Shown: positions 1 to 5,641 of the stretch, piece by piece
Numbering within the stretch: the first letter of the stretch is position 1
How the letters are laid out: each line of letters starts with the position of its first letter
Source of the DNA: an uncultured Prevotella sp.
GTDB taxonomy: Bacteria > Bacteroidota > Bacteroidia > Bacteroidales > Bacteroidaceae
Length of the DNA: 5,641 nucleotides
NCBI GenBank assembly: GCA_946623195.1
Contig: CAMOQW010000088.1
Span: 1 to 5,641 of the forward strand
Direction of reading: 5' to 3'
The notes under the pieces: model-generated
Database searches by the model: none
Seen by the model: only the letters and a program-made list of their open reading frames with translations
Told to the model about the DNA's origin: nothing
Translations under genes and position numbers: made by a program

Positions 1-66
1 TATCCGGCAATAACCCGCCTTTATCCGGCAATAACCCGCCTTTATTCCGCAATAAGGCACGCTTAT
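1..66. repeat. 21-bp direct tandem repeat (array A), cut by window edge
   Basis: Two identical 21-base copies lie at 1-21 and 22-42 (beginning tatccggcaa, ending cgcctt). A third, degenerate copy at 43-63 keeps the length but differs at several positions, and a fourth breaks off after tat at 64-66. The array probably continues to the left of the window. Because the period is 21, one plus-strand frame stays open with a heptapeptide repeat (YPAITRL) until a TAA at 67-69, but a second plus frame is also open, so this alone is not evidence of coding. Its role is unknown. The core (ggcaataacccgcc) resembles the core of the next array (ccgtaacctcgc), so the two may be diverged forms of one ancestral array. 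Confidence 0.85.
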
Positions 67-68
67 TA

Positions 69-147
69 AGCCGTAACCTCGCAGGGAGTGAGCCGTAACC
101 TCGCTGGGAGTGAGCCGTAACCTCACTGGGAGTGAGCCGTAACCTCG
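69..147. repeat. 22-bp direct tandem repeat (array B), 3.6 copies
   Basis: Three nearly identical 22-base copies lie at 69-90, 91-112 and 113-134, each beginning agccgtaacctc and ending gggagtg. A truncated fourth copy at 135-147 ends at the T-run before the GH97 promoter. Copies differ at single bases (gcaggg versus gctggg; ctcgc versus ctcac). The period of 22 is not a multiple of three, so it is unlikely to be coding. It is close to two turns of the DNA helix, so repeated motifs would face the same side, as binding sites often do; a slippage-made minisatellite is equally possible. It ends about 20 bases upstream of the putative promoter. Confidence 0.88.
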
Positions 148-165
148 TTTTTCTTGACAAAAAGC

Positions 166-196
166 TTTTCTGTTTCAGATATTTTTTATACCTTTG
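166..196 (+). promoter_or_regulatory. Putative Bacteroidetes-type promoter of the GH97 gene
   Basis: Bases 189-196 read TAccTTTG, a full match to the Bacteroidetes -7 consensus TAnnTTTG. The -33 element (consensus TTTG) is only approximate: TTTT at 166-169, 19 bases upstream. Transcription would start a few bases after 200, leaving a leader of roughly 40 bases before the start codons at 243/246. The position supports those ATGs as the true start rather than the upstream GTG at 132, which lies before the promoter. Confidence 0.6.
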
Positions 197-208
197 CGCT
201 GGCAAAGG
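191..208. promoter_or_regulatory. Perfect inverted repeat overlapping the GH97 promoter
   Basis: CCTTTGC (191-197) and GCAAAGG (202-208) are perfect 7-base inverted repeats around a 4-base centre (gctg). The left arm covers the TTTG of the -7 element and the right arm covers the expected transcription start, where a repressor operator would lie. It could instead form a hairpin at or near the 5' end of the mRNA. No regulator gene is visible in the window to pair with it. Confidence 0.5.
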
Positions 209-242
209 ATTTGCTGGGAATCACATTAATTCTATATATGAT

Positions 243-2216
243 ATGATGGCAAGATTAACAACATGGGCAGTAAACATACTGCTACTCACCATGCCGCTCA
301 TTCCTATAACCGGAATGGCCGAGAACCGACAAGTGCAGTCGCCTGACGGACGACTGAGCGTGAACATCAGTGTAGAACAGGGGCTGGCCCGCTACAGCAT
401 TCAGTACGACGGACAGCAGATGCTGATGCCGTCGCAACTGGGACTGCAGACCAACATCGGCGACTATGCCAAGGGGCTGTCGCTGAAGGAGTCGAAAACG
501 AGTCAGGTGGAGAAGCACTACGACATGACGCGCACCAAAGCCAGCCACAGCGACTATCAGGCCAACCGGATTGACATGACGCTGACCAACGGACAGGGAC
601 ACGACATGACGGTGACATTCCTCGTGTCCAACCATGACGTGGCATTCCGCTACACCCTCTATCGGCAGAAGGAGGACAACCCCAAGGCGGCCGTCATCAC
701 CGGCGAGGCATCATCGTTCCGACTGCCCGACGGCACCACCACCTTCCTGTCGCCACAGAGCGGTCCGATGGTGGGGTGGGAACGCACCAAACCCAGCTAC
801 GAGGAAGAATATCAGGCCGACAAGCCACTGACCGACCGCTCACAGTTTGGCCAGGGCTACGTGTTCCCGGCCCTCTTCCACTTGCAGTCGGCTAACGGCG
901 ACAGCTGGCTGCTCATCAGCGAGACAGGCGTCAACGGTGGCTATGTAGGCTCACACCTGAGCGACTGGCAGACTGAGACGGGCTACACCATAGCCTACCC
1001 CATGGCAGGCGAGAACAATGGCGTGGGCACGCCACATGCCGGCATCGCGCTGCCTGGCAGCACCCCCTGGCGCACCATCACCGTAGGCACATCGCTGGCA
1101 CCCATCGTTGAAACGACCATCAGCTACGACCTGGTGGAACCGCTCTACGAACCCTCCCAGCCATACCAGCCCGGACGCTATACGTGGTCGTGGCTCATCT
1201 GGCAGGACAAAAGCATCAACTGGGACGACCAGGTGCAGTTCATCGACCTGGCGTCAGCCATGGGTTACGAATACTGCCTGGTGGACAACTGGTGGGACAC
1301 GCAGATTGGCCGCGAACGCATCGCAGAACTGTCGCGATATGCACAGCAGAAGGGCGTACACCTGATGCTATGGTACAACTCTAACGGCTACGAGAACGAT
1401 GCTCCGCAGACACCACGCCAGTGCATGAACACGGCCATAGCCCGCGAGCGGGAAATGAAATGGCTGAAGAGCATCGGTGTGAAAGGCATCAAGGTAGACT
1501 TCTTCGGTGGCGACAAGCAACCCACCCTGCAGCTCTACGAAGACATACTGAGCGATGCCAACCGCTACGGACTGCAGGTCATCTTCCACGGCTGTACCCT
1601 ACCCCGCGGCTGGGAGCGCATGTATCCCAACTACGTGGCGTCAGAGGCCGTGCTGGCTTCCGAGAATGTGTTCTTCAACGAAGCGGCAGCCATCCGCGAA
1701 CCCTTCGACCTGACCCTGCACCCCTTCTGCCGTAATGCTACGGCCACCATGGACTGGGGAGGCATCATCATGAACCGCTACCTGAGCCGCGACAACAAGA
1801 GCCGGCATACGCGCAAGACCACCGACGTTTTCGAAATGGCCAGCGGCATCACCATGCAGACCAGCATCCAGTGTGTGGCCATCCAGCCCAACAACCTCGC
1901 AGAACTGCCCCAGGTGGAGCTGGACTTCCTGAAGGCACTGCCCACAACATGGGACGAGACGCGCTACATCGACGGCTACCCAGGACGCTACGTCGTACTG
2001 GCCCGCCGACAGGGCACCCAATGGTATATTGCCGGACTGAATGCCGAGCCTCAGGCCAAGAAGCTGACCCTTCAGCTGCCTATGCTGGCCGGACAGACCG
2101 TCAGCTACTACACCGATGGCAAAGACGGCTACGCCCAACTGCAACCACTGAAAGTAGACAAGCAAGGACGAGCCAAAGTCGTGATGCAGCCCAACGGCGG
2201 TTTCATCCTGAAGTAA
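243..2216 (+). CDS. Secreted glycoside hydrolase family 97 enzyme, retaining type (probable alpha-galactosidase)
   Basis: A 657-residue exported glycosidase that would release sugars from alpha-linked galactosides or similar substrates in the periplasm or at the cell surface. Residues 1-26 form a signal peptide (hydrophobic core about 10-23, likely cut after GMA). Then come a GH97 N-terminal beta-sandwich (about 27-305), the catalytic barrel (about 310-560, opening with RYTWSWLIWQ) and a C-terminal beta domain (about 565-657). D419 in GIKVDFF fits the nucleophile of retaining GH97 enzymes; E474 (VLASEN) is the likely acid/base, and the 55-residue spacing equals that recalled for D415/E470 of the Bacteroides retaining enzyme BtGH97b. 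The inverting SusB type has a catalytic Glu after His where this protein has HG (449-450). E227 (ISETG) and E468 are likely calcium ligands. ATGs at 243 and 246 are equally possible starts; a GTG at 132 lies inside the tandem repeats and upstream of the promoter. Beta-L-arabinopyranosidase activity is an alternative. Family assignment is firm; substrate is inferred. Confidence 0.93.
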   Translation: MMARLTTWAVNILLLTMPLIPITGMAENRQVQSPDGRLSVNISVEQGLARYSIQYDGQQMLMPSQLGLQTNIGDYAKGLSLKESKTSQVEKHYDMTRTKASHSDYQANRIDMTLTNGQGHDMTVTFLVSNHDVAFRYTLYRQKEDNPKAAVITGEASSFRLPDGTTTFLSPQSGPMVGWERTKPSYEEEYQADKPLTDRSQFGQGYVFPALFHLQSANGDSWLLISETGVNGGYVGSHLSDWQTETGYTIAYPMAGENNGVGTPHAGIALPGSTPWRTITVGTSLAPIVETTISYDLVEPLYEPSQPYQPGRYTWSWLIWQDKSINWDDQVQFIDLASAMGYEYCLVDNWWDTQIGRERIAELSRYAQQKGVHLMLWYNSNGYENDAPQTPRQCMNTAIAREREMKWLKSIGVKGIKVDFFGGDKQPTLQLYEDILSDANRYGLQVIFHGCTLPRGWERMYPNYVASEAVLASENVFFNEAAAIREPFDLTLHPFCRNATATMDWGGIIMNRYLSRDNKSRHTRKTTDVFEMASGITMQTSIQCVAIQPNNLAELPQVELDFLKALPTTWDETRYIDGYPGRYVVLARRQGTQWYIAGLNAEPQAKKLTLQLPMLAGQTVSYYTDGKDGYAQLQPLKVDKQGRAKVVMQPNGGFILK

Positions 2217-2238
2217 GGGGGATAGTCGGAAGACGGAA

Positions 2239-2268
2239 AATCGGACAACCTGCGTGGGCTGTCCGATT
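2239..2268. terminator. Bidirectional Rho-independent terminator between GH97 and dnaA
   Basis: AATCGGACA (2239-2247) pairs perfectly with TGTCCGATT (2260-2268). After one A-C mismatch, two more G-C pairs close a six-base loop. On the plus strand it is followed by a T-rich run (2269-2280) and lies 22 bases after the GH97 stop. On the minus strand it begins three bases after the dnaA stop codon and is followed by tttcc. Its position between convergent genes suggests that it ends both transcripts. Confidence 0.8.
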
Positions 2269-2271
2269 ATT

Positions 2272-3684
2272 TTATTTCTTCAGTTTAAAGGAGTTCTCAA
2301 TACTGTTGAGTTCATCCACGAAGGCCTTGTCTACCTTCAGGCGCTGCTCAATGGCCGTACAGCTGTGGATAACGGTGGAATGGTCGCGGCCACCGATGAG
2401 TTGGCCGATGCGCGAGGCAGGCATCTTCGTGTATTTCTGCGCCAGATACATGGAGATTTGGCGCACCAGCACGTAGTCGCGCTTGCGAGAGCGGCTGAAT
2501 ACCTGTTGCGGCGACACATGATAATGGTTACAGACATTCTCCAGAATGTCGTCGATGGTCAGCGGATGGTTGTCAATCTTGACTGCCCGCTTGATGATGC
2601 GCTCAGCCAGCCGCATGTCAACGGGAGAATTGTAGACCACGCTGTAGGCCAACAGAGAATTAATGACACCCTCCAAGTCGCGCACGCTGCCATTGGCTGT
2701 CTCGGCAATATACTGGATAACATCCTCGGGAATCTTCAGACCGTCGCGACGGCACTTAGCGTTGAGGATATCGATGCACAACTGCAGATTGGGCTTTTCC
2801 AGCTCGGCAATCAGTCCGCAGGAGAAGCGTGTCAGCAGACGGTCCTTGACCCCCGACAGGTCTACGGGCGGACGGTCGGAAGCCAAAACTATCTGCTTGC
2901 CCAGACGGAACAGGTGGTCGAAGATATGGAAGAACGTATCGAGGGTCTTGGAAGCCGTCACCCACTCCTGTATATCGTCGACTATCAGCACGTCGATGCT
3001 CTGGTAGAACTGGATGAAGTCGTTGACCGTATTCTGGCGGACGGCATCCGTGTACTGCACCTGGAACAGGCGCGCCGAGACATAAAGCACGCGCTTACGC
3101 GGGTACATTTCCTTACAGCGTATGCCAATGGCATTGATCAGATGCGTCTTGCCGCATCCTGAGGGACCATAGACAAAGAAGGGGTTGAAGGTCGACTTGC
3201 CCGGATGCTCGGCAATGGAGAGCCCCACCGTGCGCGGCAACTTGTTGGAGTCGCCCTCGATGAAGCTCTGGAAAGTCATATGAATGTCGAGCTGGGGGTT
3301 CAAGTCCTGAGGCATGGCAGCATCAAGCACCGTAGGAGCCTTGTTGCCCATGAGGGCGGCGGGCTGCAGCGTGTCGATATTGACGGGTTCGCATCCCTCT
3401 TCGTCCACCGTAATCTTGTTCTTCTTATCAACGACAATACGGTAGTTGAGCTGTACGCTGGTACCATAGCAACGGCGCAGCACCTTGCTCAACAACGTCA
3501 CATAGTACTGCTCCAGATACTCATACACGTACCTGCTCGGCACCTGTACAAGCAAGGTTCGGCTGTCTTCGTTGTACTGCTCGAAGACGATTGGCTCAAA
3601 CCAGGTTCTGAATTGCTGCTCCGTGACGTTCTCCTTAATCAATTTAAGGCAGTTGTCCCAAAGCGCCTTTGGATTATTTCCCAT
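2272..3684 (-). CDS. dnaA: Chromosomal replication initiator protein DnaA
   Basis: A 470-residue AAA+ ATPase that binds DnaA boxes at oriC, melts the origin and helps load the replicative helicase. Domain I (about 1-85) has the conserved Trp residues W9 and W28 (FRTWFEPI); domain II is a variable linker (about 88-130). Domain III (about 134-350) shows Walker A GPSGCGKT at 173-180, Walker B VLIVDD at 232-237, sensor 1 around ASD 268-270, the arginine-finger box DRLLTRF (R286) and sensor II R335 in GSVRDLEG. Domain IV (about 375-470) carries the DnaA signature GGRDHSTVIHS at 431-441 for DNA binding. The length is normal and all key residues are present. The ATG at 3684 places W9 where expected; the leader is AT-rich with no clear Shine-Dalgarno site. 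The gene converges on GH97, shares its terminator, and has a likely promoter at 3767-3798. Confidence 0.98.
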   Translation of the reverse strand: MGNNPKALWDNCLKLIKENVTEQQFRTWFEPIVFEQYNEDSRTLLVQVPSRYVYEYLEQYYVTLLSKVLRRCYGTSVQLNYRIVVDKKNKITVDEEGCEPVNIDTLQPAALMGNKAPTVLDAAMPQDLNPQLDIHMTFQSFIEGDSNKLPRTVGLSIAEHPGKSTFNPFFVYGPSGCGKTHLINAIGIRCKEMYPRKRVLYVSARLFQVQYTDAVRQNTVNDFIQFYQSIDVLIVDDIQEWVTASKTLDTFFHIFDHLFRLGKQIVLASDRPPVDLSGVKDRLLTRFSCGLIAELEKPNLQLCIDILNAKCRRDGLKIPEDVIQYIAETANGSVRDLEGVINSLLAYSVVYNSPVDMRLAERIIKRAVKIDNHPLTIDDILENVCNHYHVSPQQVFSRSRKRDYVLVRQISMYLAQKYTKMPASRIGQLIGGRDHSTVIHSCTAIEQRLKVDKAFVDELNSIENSFKLKK

Positions 3685-3766
3685 GCGGCGTTACTTATTT
3701 ATTTATTAATTCTCTCAAGTCGAGATGAATCGATATGTAAAATGGTCAGTTTTATTTTTCGAAGTG

Positions 3767-3798
3767 CAAAGGTCGCTATTTTTTCTGAAATAAACAAA
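3767..3798 (-). promoter_or_regulatory. Putative Bacteroidetes-type promoter of dnaA
   Basis: Read on the minus strand, TTTG (3798-3795) is followed after 20 bases by GACCTTTG (3774-3767), which matches the Bacteroidetes -33 TTTG and -7 TAnnTTTG elements except for G in place of the first T. The expected start near 3760 gives a leader of about 75 bases for dnaA. This suggests that dnaA has its own promoter and need not rely on readthrough from the amidase-MCE genes. Confidence 0.55.
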
Positions 3799-3936
3799 TC
3801 TGCATTTTTAGTCAAGGAACATAAAAATGTCCGTAACTTTCTTGTTTATGGCATTTTACCTTAGTTCCCTTTTGGACAATGGGCATTTTGCTCTTGCGAA
3901 TTTGCAAGTATTTGATTTCACGTACCTTATACCAAT

Positions 3937-3966
3937 ACATGCACACGGAATGAGCCGCGTGCATGT
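3937..3966 (-). other. Strong stem-loop between the MCE gene and dnaA
   Basis: On the minus strand CATGCACGCGG and CCGTGTGCATG pair over 11 positions, plus one outer A-T pair, around a six-base loop (ctcatt). The only non-Watson-Crick pair is a G-U wobble in minus-strand RNA; in plus-strand RNA the same position is an A-C mismatch, which favours a minus-strand transcript. It lies about 110 bases after the MCE stop codon. It lacks a U-run on its minus-strand 3' side, so it is a poor intrinsic terminator there, though TTTTT follows on the plus strand (3971-3975). It may protect the MCE mRNA end, act as a weak terminator, or be a binding site. Confidence 0.5.
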
Positions 3967-4077
3967 TAACTTTTTCACACCTTGGAACTTAAACAGTATC
4001 AAGTATTTGAGCCACCCTCATCGGAAGAACTCTCTACGGCTCCCTCTATTTAGACAAAATAAAAATTAAAGTACTGA

Positions 4078-4980
4078 TTACTTATCTTTTTTGCCGAAAA
4101 CGGAGAAGTGTACGTAGCGTTTCGGATGGGCTTTGAGGTCTATCAGCAGCGAGTCGGCAGATGCTGCCGTGCTACTCAAGTTGTTATAGAGCGTAGCATC
4201 GCGCATGAGCAATCCCAGCGTGCCTTCGTTGCTATTGAGCTTCTGAGTCATCTGCTCCACGTTGGCCAGGGTTTGGTTGACCTTAGCGGTCATGGCTGCC
4301 ACGTCGACTGCCGAGAGGTTTGCAGTCAGCTGCTGGGTATTATCCAGCACACCGTCGGCCTTCTTCATCATGCCGGGCACGTCGCGGTTGAGCGACGCCG
4401 ACAGTTGGCTGAGCTGCTGACTGGTAGCATTCAGATGCCCCGTCATGCCCTCTACATTGTGCAGGGTGTTACGAAGAGCCGGATCAGCCAACAGCAGGTT
4501 CAGGCTCGTCATGATGGAGTCGAGTTTAGGCATGATAGCCTCAATGGCAGGCACCATGTTGCCCAACTTGCCCATCATGCCTTGCTCTATGCCACCCGTA
4601 AGGGTGTCGCCGGGAGCCATCATGGTGATGGGATCCTGGCCTAGAATCAAGTTGATTTTGATATTGCCCAACAGGTCGCTGGAGATTTCAGCTTGTGAGC
4701 CGCGCGGCAAACGGATCTGTTTGTCGAGTCCCAGCAGAGCCACCAGTTTGCCTTGTGGGGAATAGTCGTACTCTATGTCCTTGACCACCCCAACCTTATA
4801 GCCATTGGCATAGACGGGCGACGATGATGCCAAACCGCTGACATCGTCAAACAGCACATAATACTCGGAGTCGTTGGAGAACACGGTAAGTCCCTTCAGG
4901 AACTGCAGACCATAGAAAAGCACCACAATGCCGAAAATGGCCACCAGTGCTATCTTCACTTCCTTCGTAAAGAATTTCAT
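4078..4980 (-). CDS. MCE/MlaD-family lipid-transport protein
   Basis: A 300-residue inner-membrane-anchored periplasmic protein of the MCE family, the substrate-binding part of Mla-like systems that move phospholipids between the inner and outer membranes. A single N-terminal membrane segment lies at about 8-28 after a short basic start (MKFFTKEVK). The MCE domain spans about 38-115 (YYVLFDDVSGLASSSPVYANGY, ending around DLLGNIKINLILG), followed by a long helical region (about 140-275) with few prolines that probably oligomerises, as in other MCE proteins. Residues 251-268 (NEGTLGLLMRD..LYNNL) and the tail DLKAHPKRYVHFSVFG (281-296) match motifs I recall from Bacteroidetes MCE proteins. It starts 14 bases after the amidase stop, so the two are very likely co-transcribed. 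No ATPase or permease partner is in the window, so the transport role is inferred from the family. Confidence 0.92.
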   Translation of the reverse strand: MKFFTKEVKIALVAIFGIVVLFYGLQFLKGLTVFSNDSEYYVLFDDVSGLASSSPVYANGYKVGVVKDIEYDYSPQGKLVALLGLDKQIRLPRGSQAEISSDLLGNIKINLILGQDPITMMAPGDTLTGGIEQGMMGKLGNMVPAIEAIMPKLDSIMTSLNLLLADPALRNTLHNVEGMTGHLNATSQQLSQLSASLNRDVPGMMKKADGVLDNTQQLTANLSAVDVAAMTAKVNQTLANVEQMTQKLNSNEGTLGLLMRDATLYNNLSSTAASADSLLIDLKAHPKRYVHFSVFGKKDK

Positions 4981-4994
4981 ATCCGTTTCTATTA

Positions 4995-5641
4995 TTATTT
5001 ATTTTTCTTATTCTTAAACTCTCTGATAGCCTCCTGTACGTTCATCTTGTTGCCGTCCTTGAAGGCAACGATGAAAGCCTGCGGAAAACGTGCCAGCTGC
5101 GCCTTACGCAACTGATAAATCTGGTTGTAGTTCTCGGAAGCACCCAGCGTGTACTTATACAATCCTCCCTCTTGATAGTAGTCAGCATCTTTCTGTCCCT
5201 TCAGCTGTGCATCATTGGGCTTAAGCTTGGTAGCACTGGCCAGAATCTGAAGCTTAAAAACGGGAGCAGATGCTGGAGATGAGGAGGTAGTGGTGGCAGG
5301 TGATATAGGGGTGGTTGGGGTGGTAGGTGCATCACTGGGTTGCTGGGCAGTAGCCTCAGCCATCAGTATTGAGTCGGCATCGACCTGTACAGGTTGTTCG
5401 TCGCGGTCTGGCGTCTCCTCCACCTTCCCCTCTCGGATATCAGCCAGTTCCTGAGCCACCTTACTCTTGCGCTGCTTCAGTTTCTTGGCCACTTCCTCCT
5501 TCTTGGGCTCTGGAGCTGGTGCTACAGCGGGAGTCTCCGCTTTCTCTTTCTCCTTCTCCCTTACAGTCTCCTTCTCCCTTACTTTTTCCTTTTCCTTTAC
5601 CTCGGCCTTTTCCTTTACTTTCTCCTTTTCCATTACCTCGG
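4995..5641 (-). CDS. Probable N-acetylmuramoyl-L-alanine amidase, C-terminal part with SPOR-like domain (5' end outside window)
   Basis: Only the C-terminal part is present; the reading frame runs open through the window edge at 5641. Counting from the Met at 5633, residues 1-34 are a Lys/Glu repeat (hexapeptide V-K/R-E-K-E-x), 43-75 a charged probably helical stretch, 98-124 a Pro/Thr/Ser/Ala linker, and 126-207 a conserved domain starting FKLQILASATKL and ending NVQEAIREFK. That last domain resembles the SPOR-like tail of Bacteroidetes N-acetylmuramoyl-L-alanine amidases, including the YYQEGGLYKYTLG motif; SPOR domains bind peptidoglycan stripped of stem peptides at division sites. The amidase catalytic domain would lie upstream, so the enzyme identity rests on the tail and on the MCE neighbour. 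The Met at 5633 sits inside the repeat, where the other copies have Lys or Arg, so it is not a credible start. Confidence 0.75.
   Translation of the reverse strand, partial: EVMEKEKVKEKAEVKEKEKVREKETVREKEKEKAETPAVAPAPEPKKEEVAKKLKQRKSKVAQELADIREGKVEETPDRDEQPVQVDADSILMAEATAQQPSDAPTTPTTPISPATTTSSSPASAPVFKLQILASATKLKPNDAQLKGQKDADYYQEGGLYKYTLGASENYNQIYQLRKAQLARFPQAFIVAFKDGNKMNVQEAIREFKNKKNK
5547..5641 (-). repeat. 18-bp in-frame tandem repeat coding a Lys/Glu linker
   Basis: Five consecutive 18-base units at 5619-5636, 5601-5618, 5583-5600, 5565-5582 and 5547-5564 (read on the minus strand) encode VMEKEK, VKEKAE, VKEKEK, VREKET and VREKEK. A partial EKAE follows at 5535-5546. The last five bases of the window (read as ccgag) match the end of a further unit of the VKEKAE kind, so the array probably continues. 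The tract is almost purely pyrimidine on the plus strand. Confidence 0.85.

Larger units (their letters stand above)
3685..4077. other. 393-base AT-rich intergenic region upstream of dnaA
   Basis: This gap between the MCE gene and dnaA is clearly more AT-rich than the flanking genes. It contains the putative dnaA promoter (3767-3798), an AT-only-like stretch just before the dnaA start (about 3691-3709), a stem-loop (3937-3966), a 16-base near-palindrome CTTGCGAATTTGCAAG (3893-3908, one G-T mismatch), and an 11-base direct repeat CAAGTATTTGA at 3905-3915 and 4000-4010. No tRNA, known riboswitch or cluster of DnaA boxes is recognisable; the nearest box-like site (TTTTTCACA, 3971-3979) is a poor match. 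Short open frames on both strands (plus 3827-4069, minus 3812-3964) show no recognisable protein. Confidence 0.75.

Noticed and set aside
154..159. TTGACA matching a sigma-70 -35 box
   Set aside because: No acceptable TATAAT-like element lies 16-18 bases downstream, and the organism appears to be a Bacteroidetes with different promoter elements.
132..242. Upstream GTG start extending the GH97 protein by 37 residues
   Set aside because: It begins inside the 22-bp tandem repeat, lies upstream of the promoter candidate, and would put a non-signal stretch before an obvious signal peptide that starts at 243/246.
1871..2476. 201-codon plus-strand open frame across the end of GH97 and into dnaA
   Set aside because: It overlaps the GH97 coding frame and crosses the terminator; it is rich in Arg/Pro, typical of a shifted-frame shadow.
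2254..3162. 302-codon open frame antisense to dnaA, with a second one at 3205-3864
   Set aside because: Both lie opposite a clear, intact dnaA and are explained by its codon usage; the first begins within the terminator hairpin.
3812..3964. 50-codon Lys-rich minus-strand open frame upstream of dnaA
   Set aside because: Its ATG lies inside the stem-loop, there is no convincing ribosome site or promoter, and Lys-rich composition is expected from AT-rich sequence. Conservation in relatives would be needed to accept it.
3827..4069. 80-codon plus-strand open frame in the gap
   Set aside because: No recognisable family or ribosome site; it spans the stem-loop and is plausible by chance in AT-rich DNA.
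3685..4077. oriC next to dnaA
   Set aside because: No TTATNCACA boxes are present in the gap; the single full match in the window is inside the dnaA coding sequence, so there is no cluster to support an origin.
5631..5633. ATG as the start of the amidase-like gene
   Set aside because: It replaces Lys/Arg within a hexapeptide repeat unit, and the frame remains open to the window edge with bases matching the previous unit.

Overview
The window looks like chromosomal DNA from a Bacteroidota species, most likely the Prevotella/Segatella group. Four things point there: two promoter candidates of the Bacteroidetes type (TTTG near -33, TAnnTTTG near -7), weak Shine-Dalgarno signals with AT-rich leaders, a GH97 glycoside hydrolase (a family typical of this phylum), and an amidase with a C-terminal SPOR-like domain directly upstream of an MCE/MlaD-type gene, a pairing I recall from Bacteroidetes genomes. 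The genus is an inference.

Layout. Bases 1-147 hold two short tandem arrays with 21-22 bp periods; the first is cut by the window edge. A promoter (about 166-196) overlapped by a perfect inverted repeat (191-208) leads into a plus-strand gene for a secreted GH97 enzyme of the retaining, alpha-galactosidase-like subtype (243-2216). A bidirectional terminator hairpin (2239-2268) separates it from the convergent minus-strand dnaA (2272-3684). A 393-base AT-rich gap upstream of dnaA (3685-4077) holds the probable dnaA promoter, a strong stem-loop and an 11-base direct repeat. Beyond it, also on the minus strand, lie an MCE/MlaD-family gene (4078-4980) and, 14 bases upstream of that, the 3' part of a probable N-acetylmuramoyl-L-alanine amidase gene (4995 to beyond 5641).

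How the genes relate. The amidase and MCE genes look like one envelope operon: septal or cell-wall peptidoglycan hydrolysis, and lipid trafficking between membranes. dnaA is downstream on the same strand but appears to have its own promoter. The GH97 gene is a stand-alone sugar-scavenging enzyme; no SusC/SusD or sensor gene is visible here.

I see no mobile element, CRISPR array, RNA gene or defence locus, and no clearly new system. The items most worth a second look are the tandem arrays, the inverted repeat on the GH97 promoter, the 18-bp repeat coding a charged amidase linker, and the structured gap upstream of dnaA.
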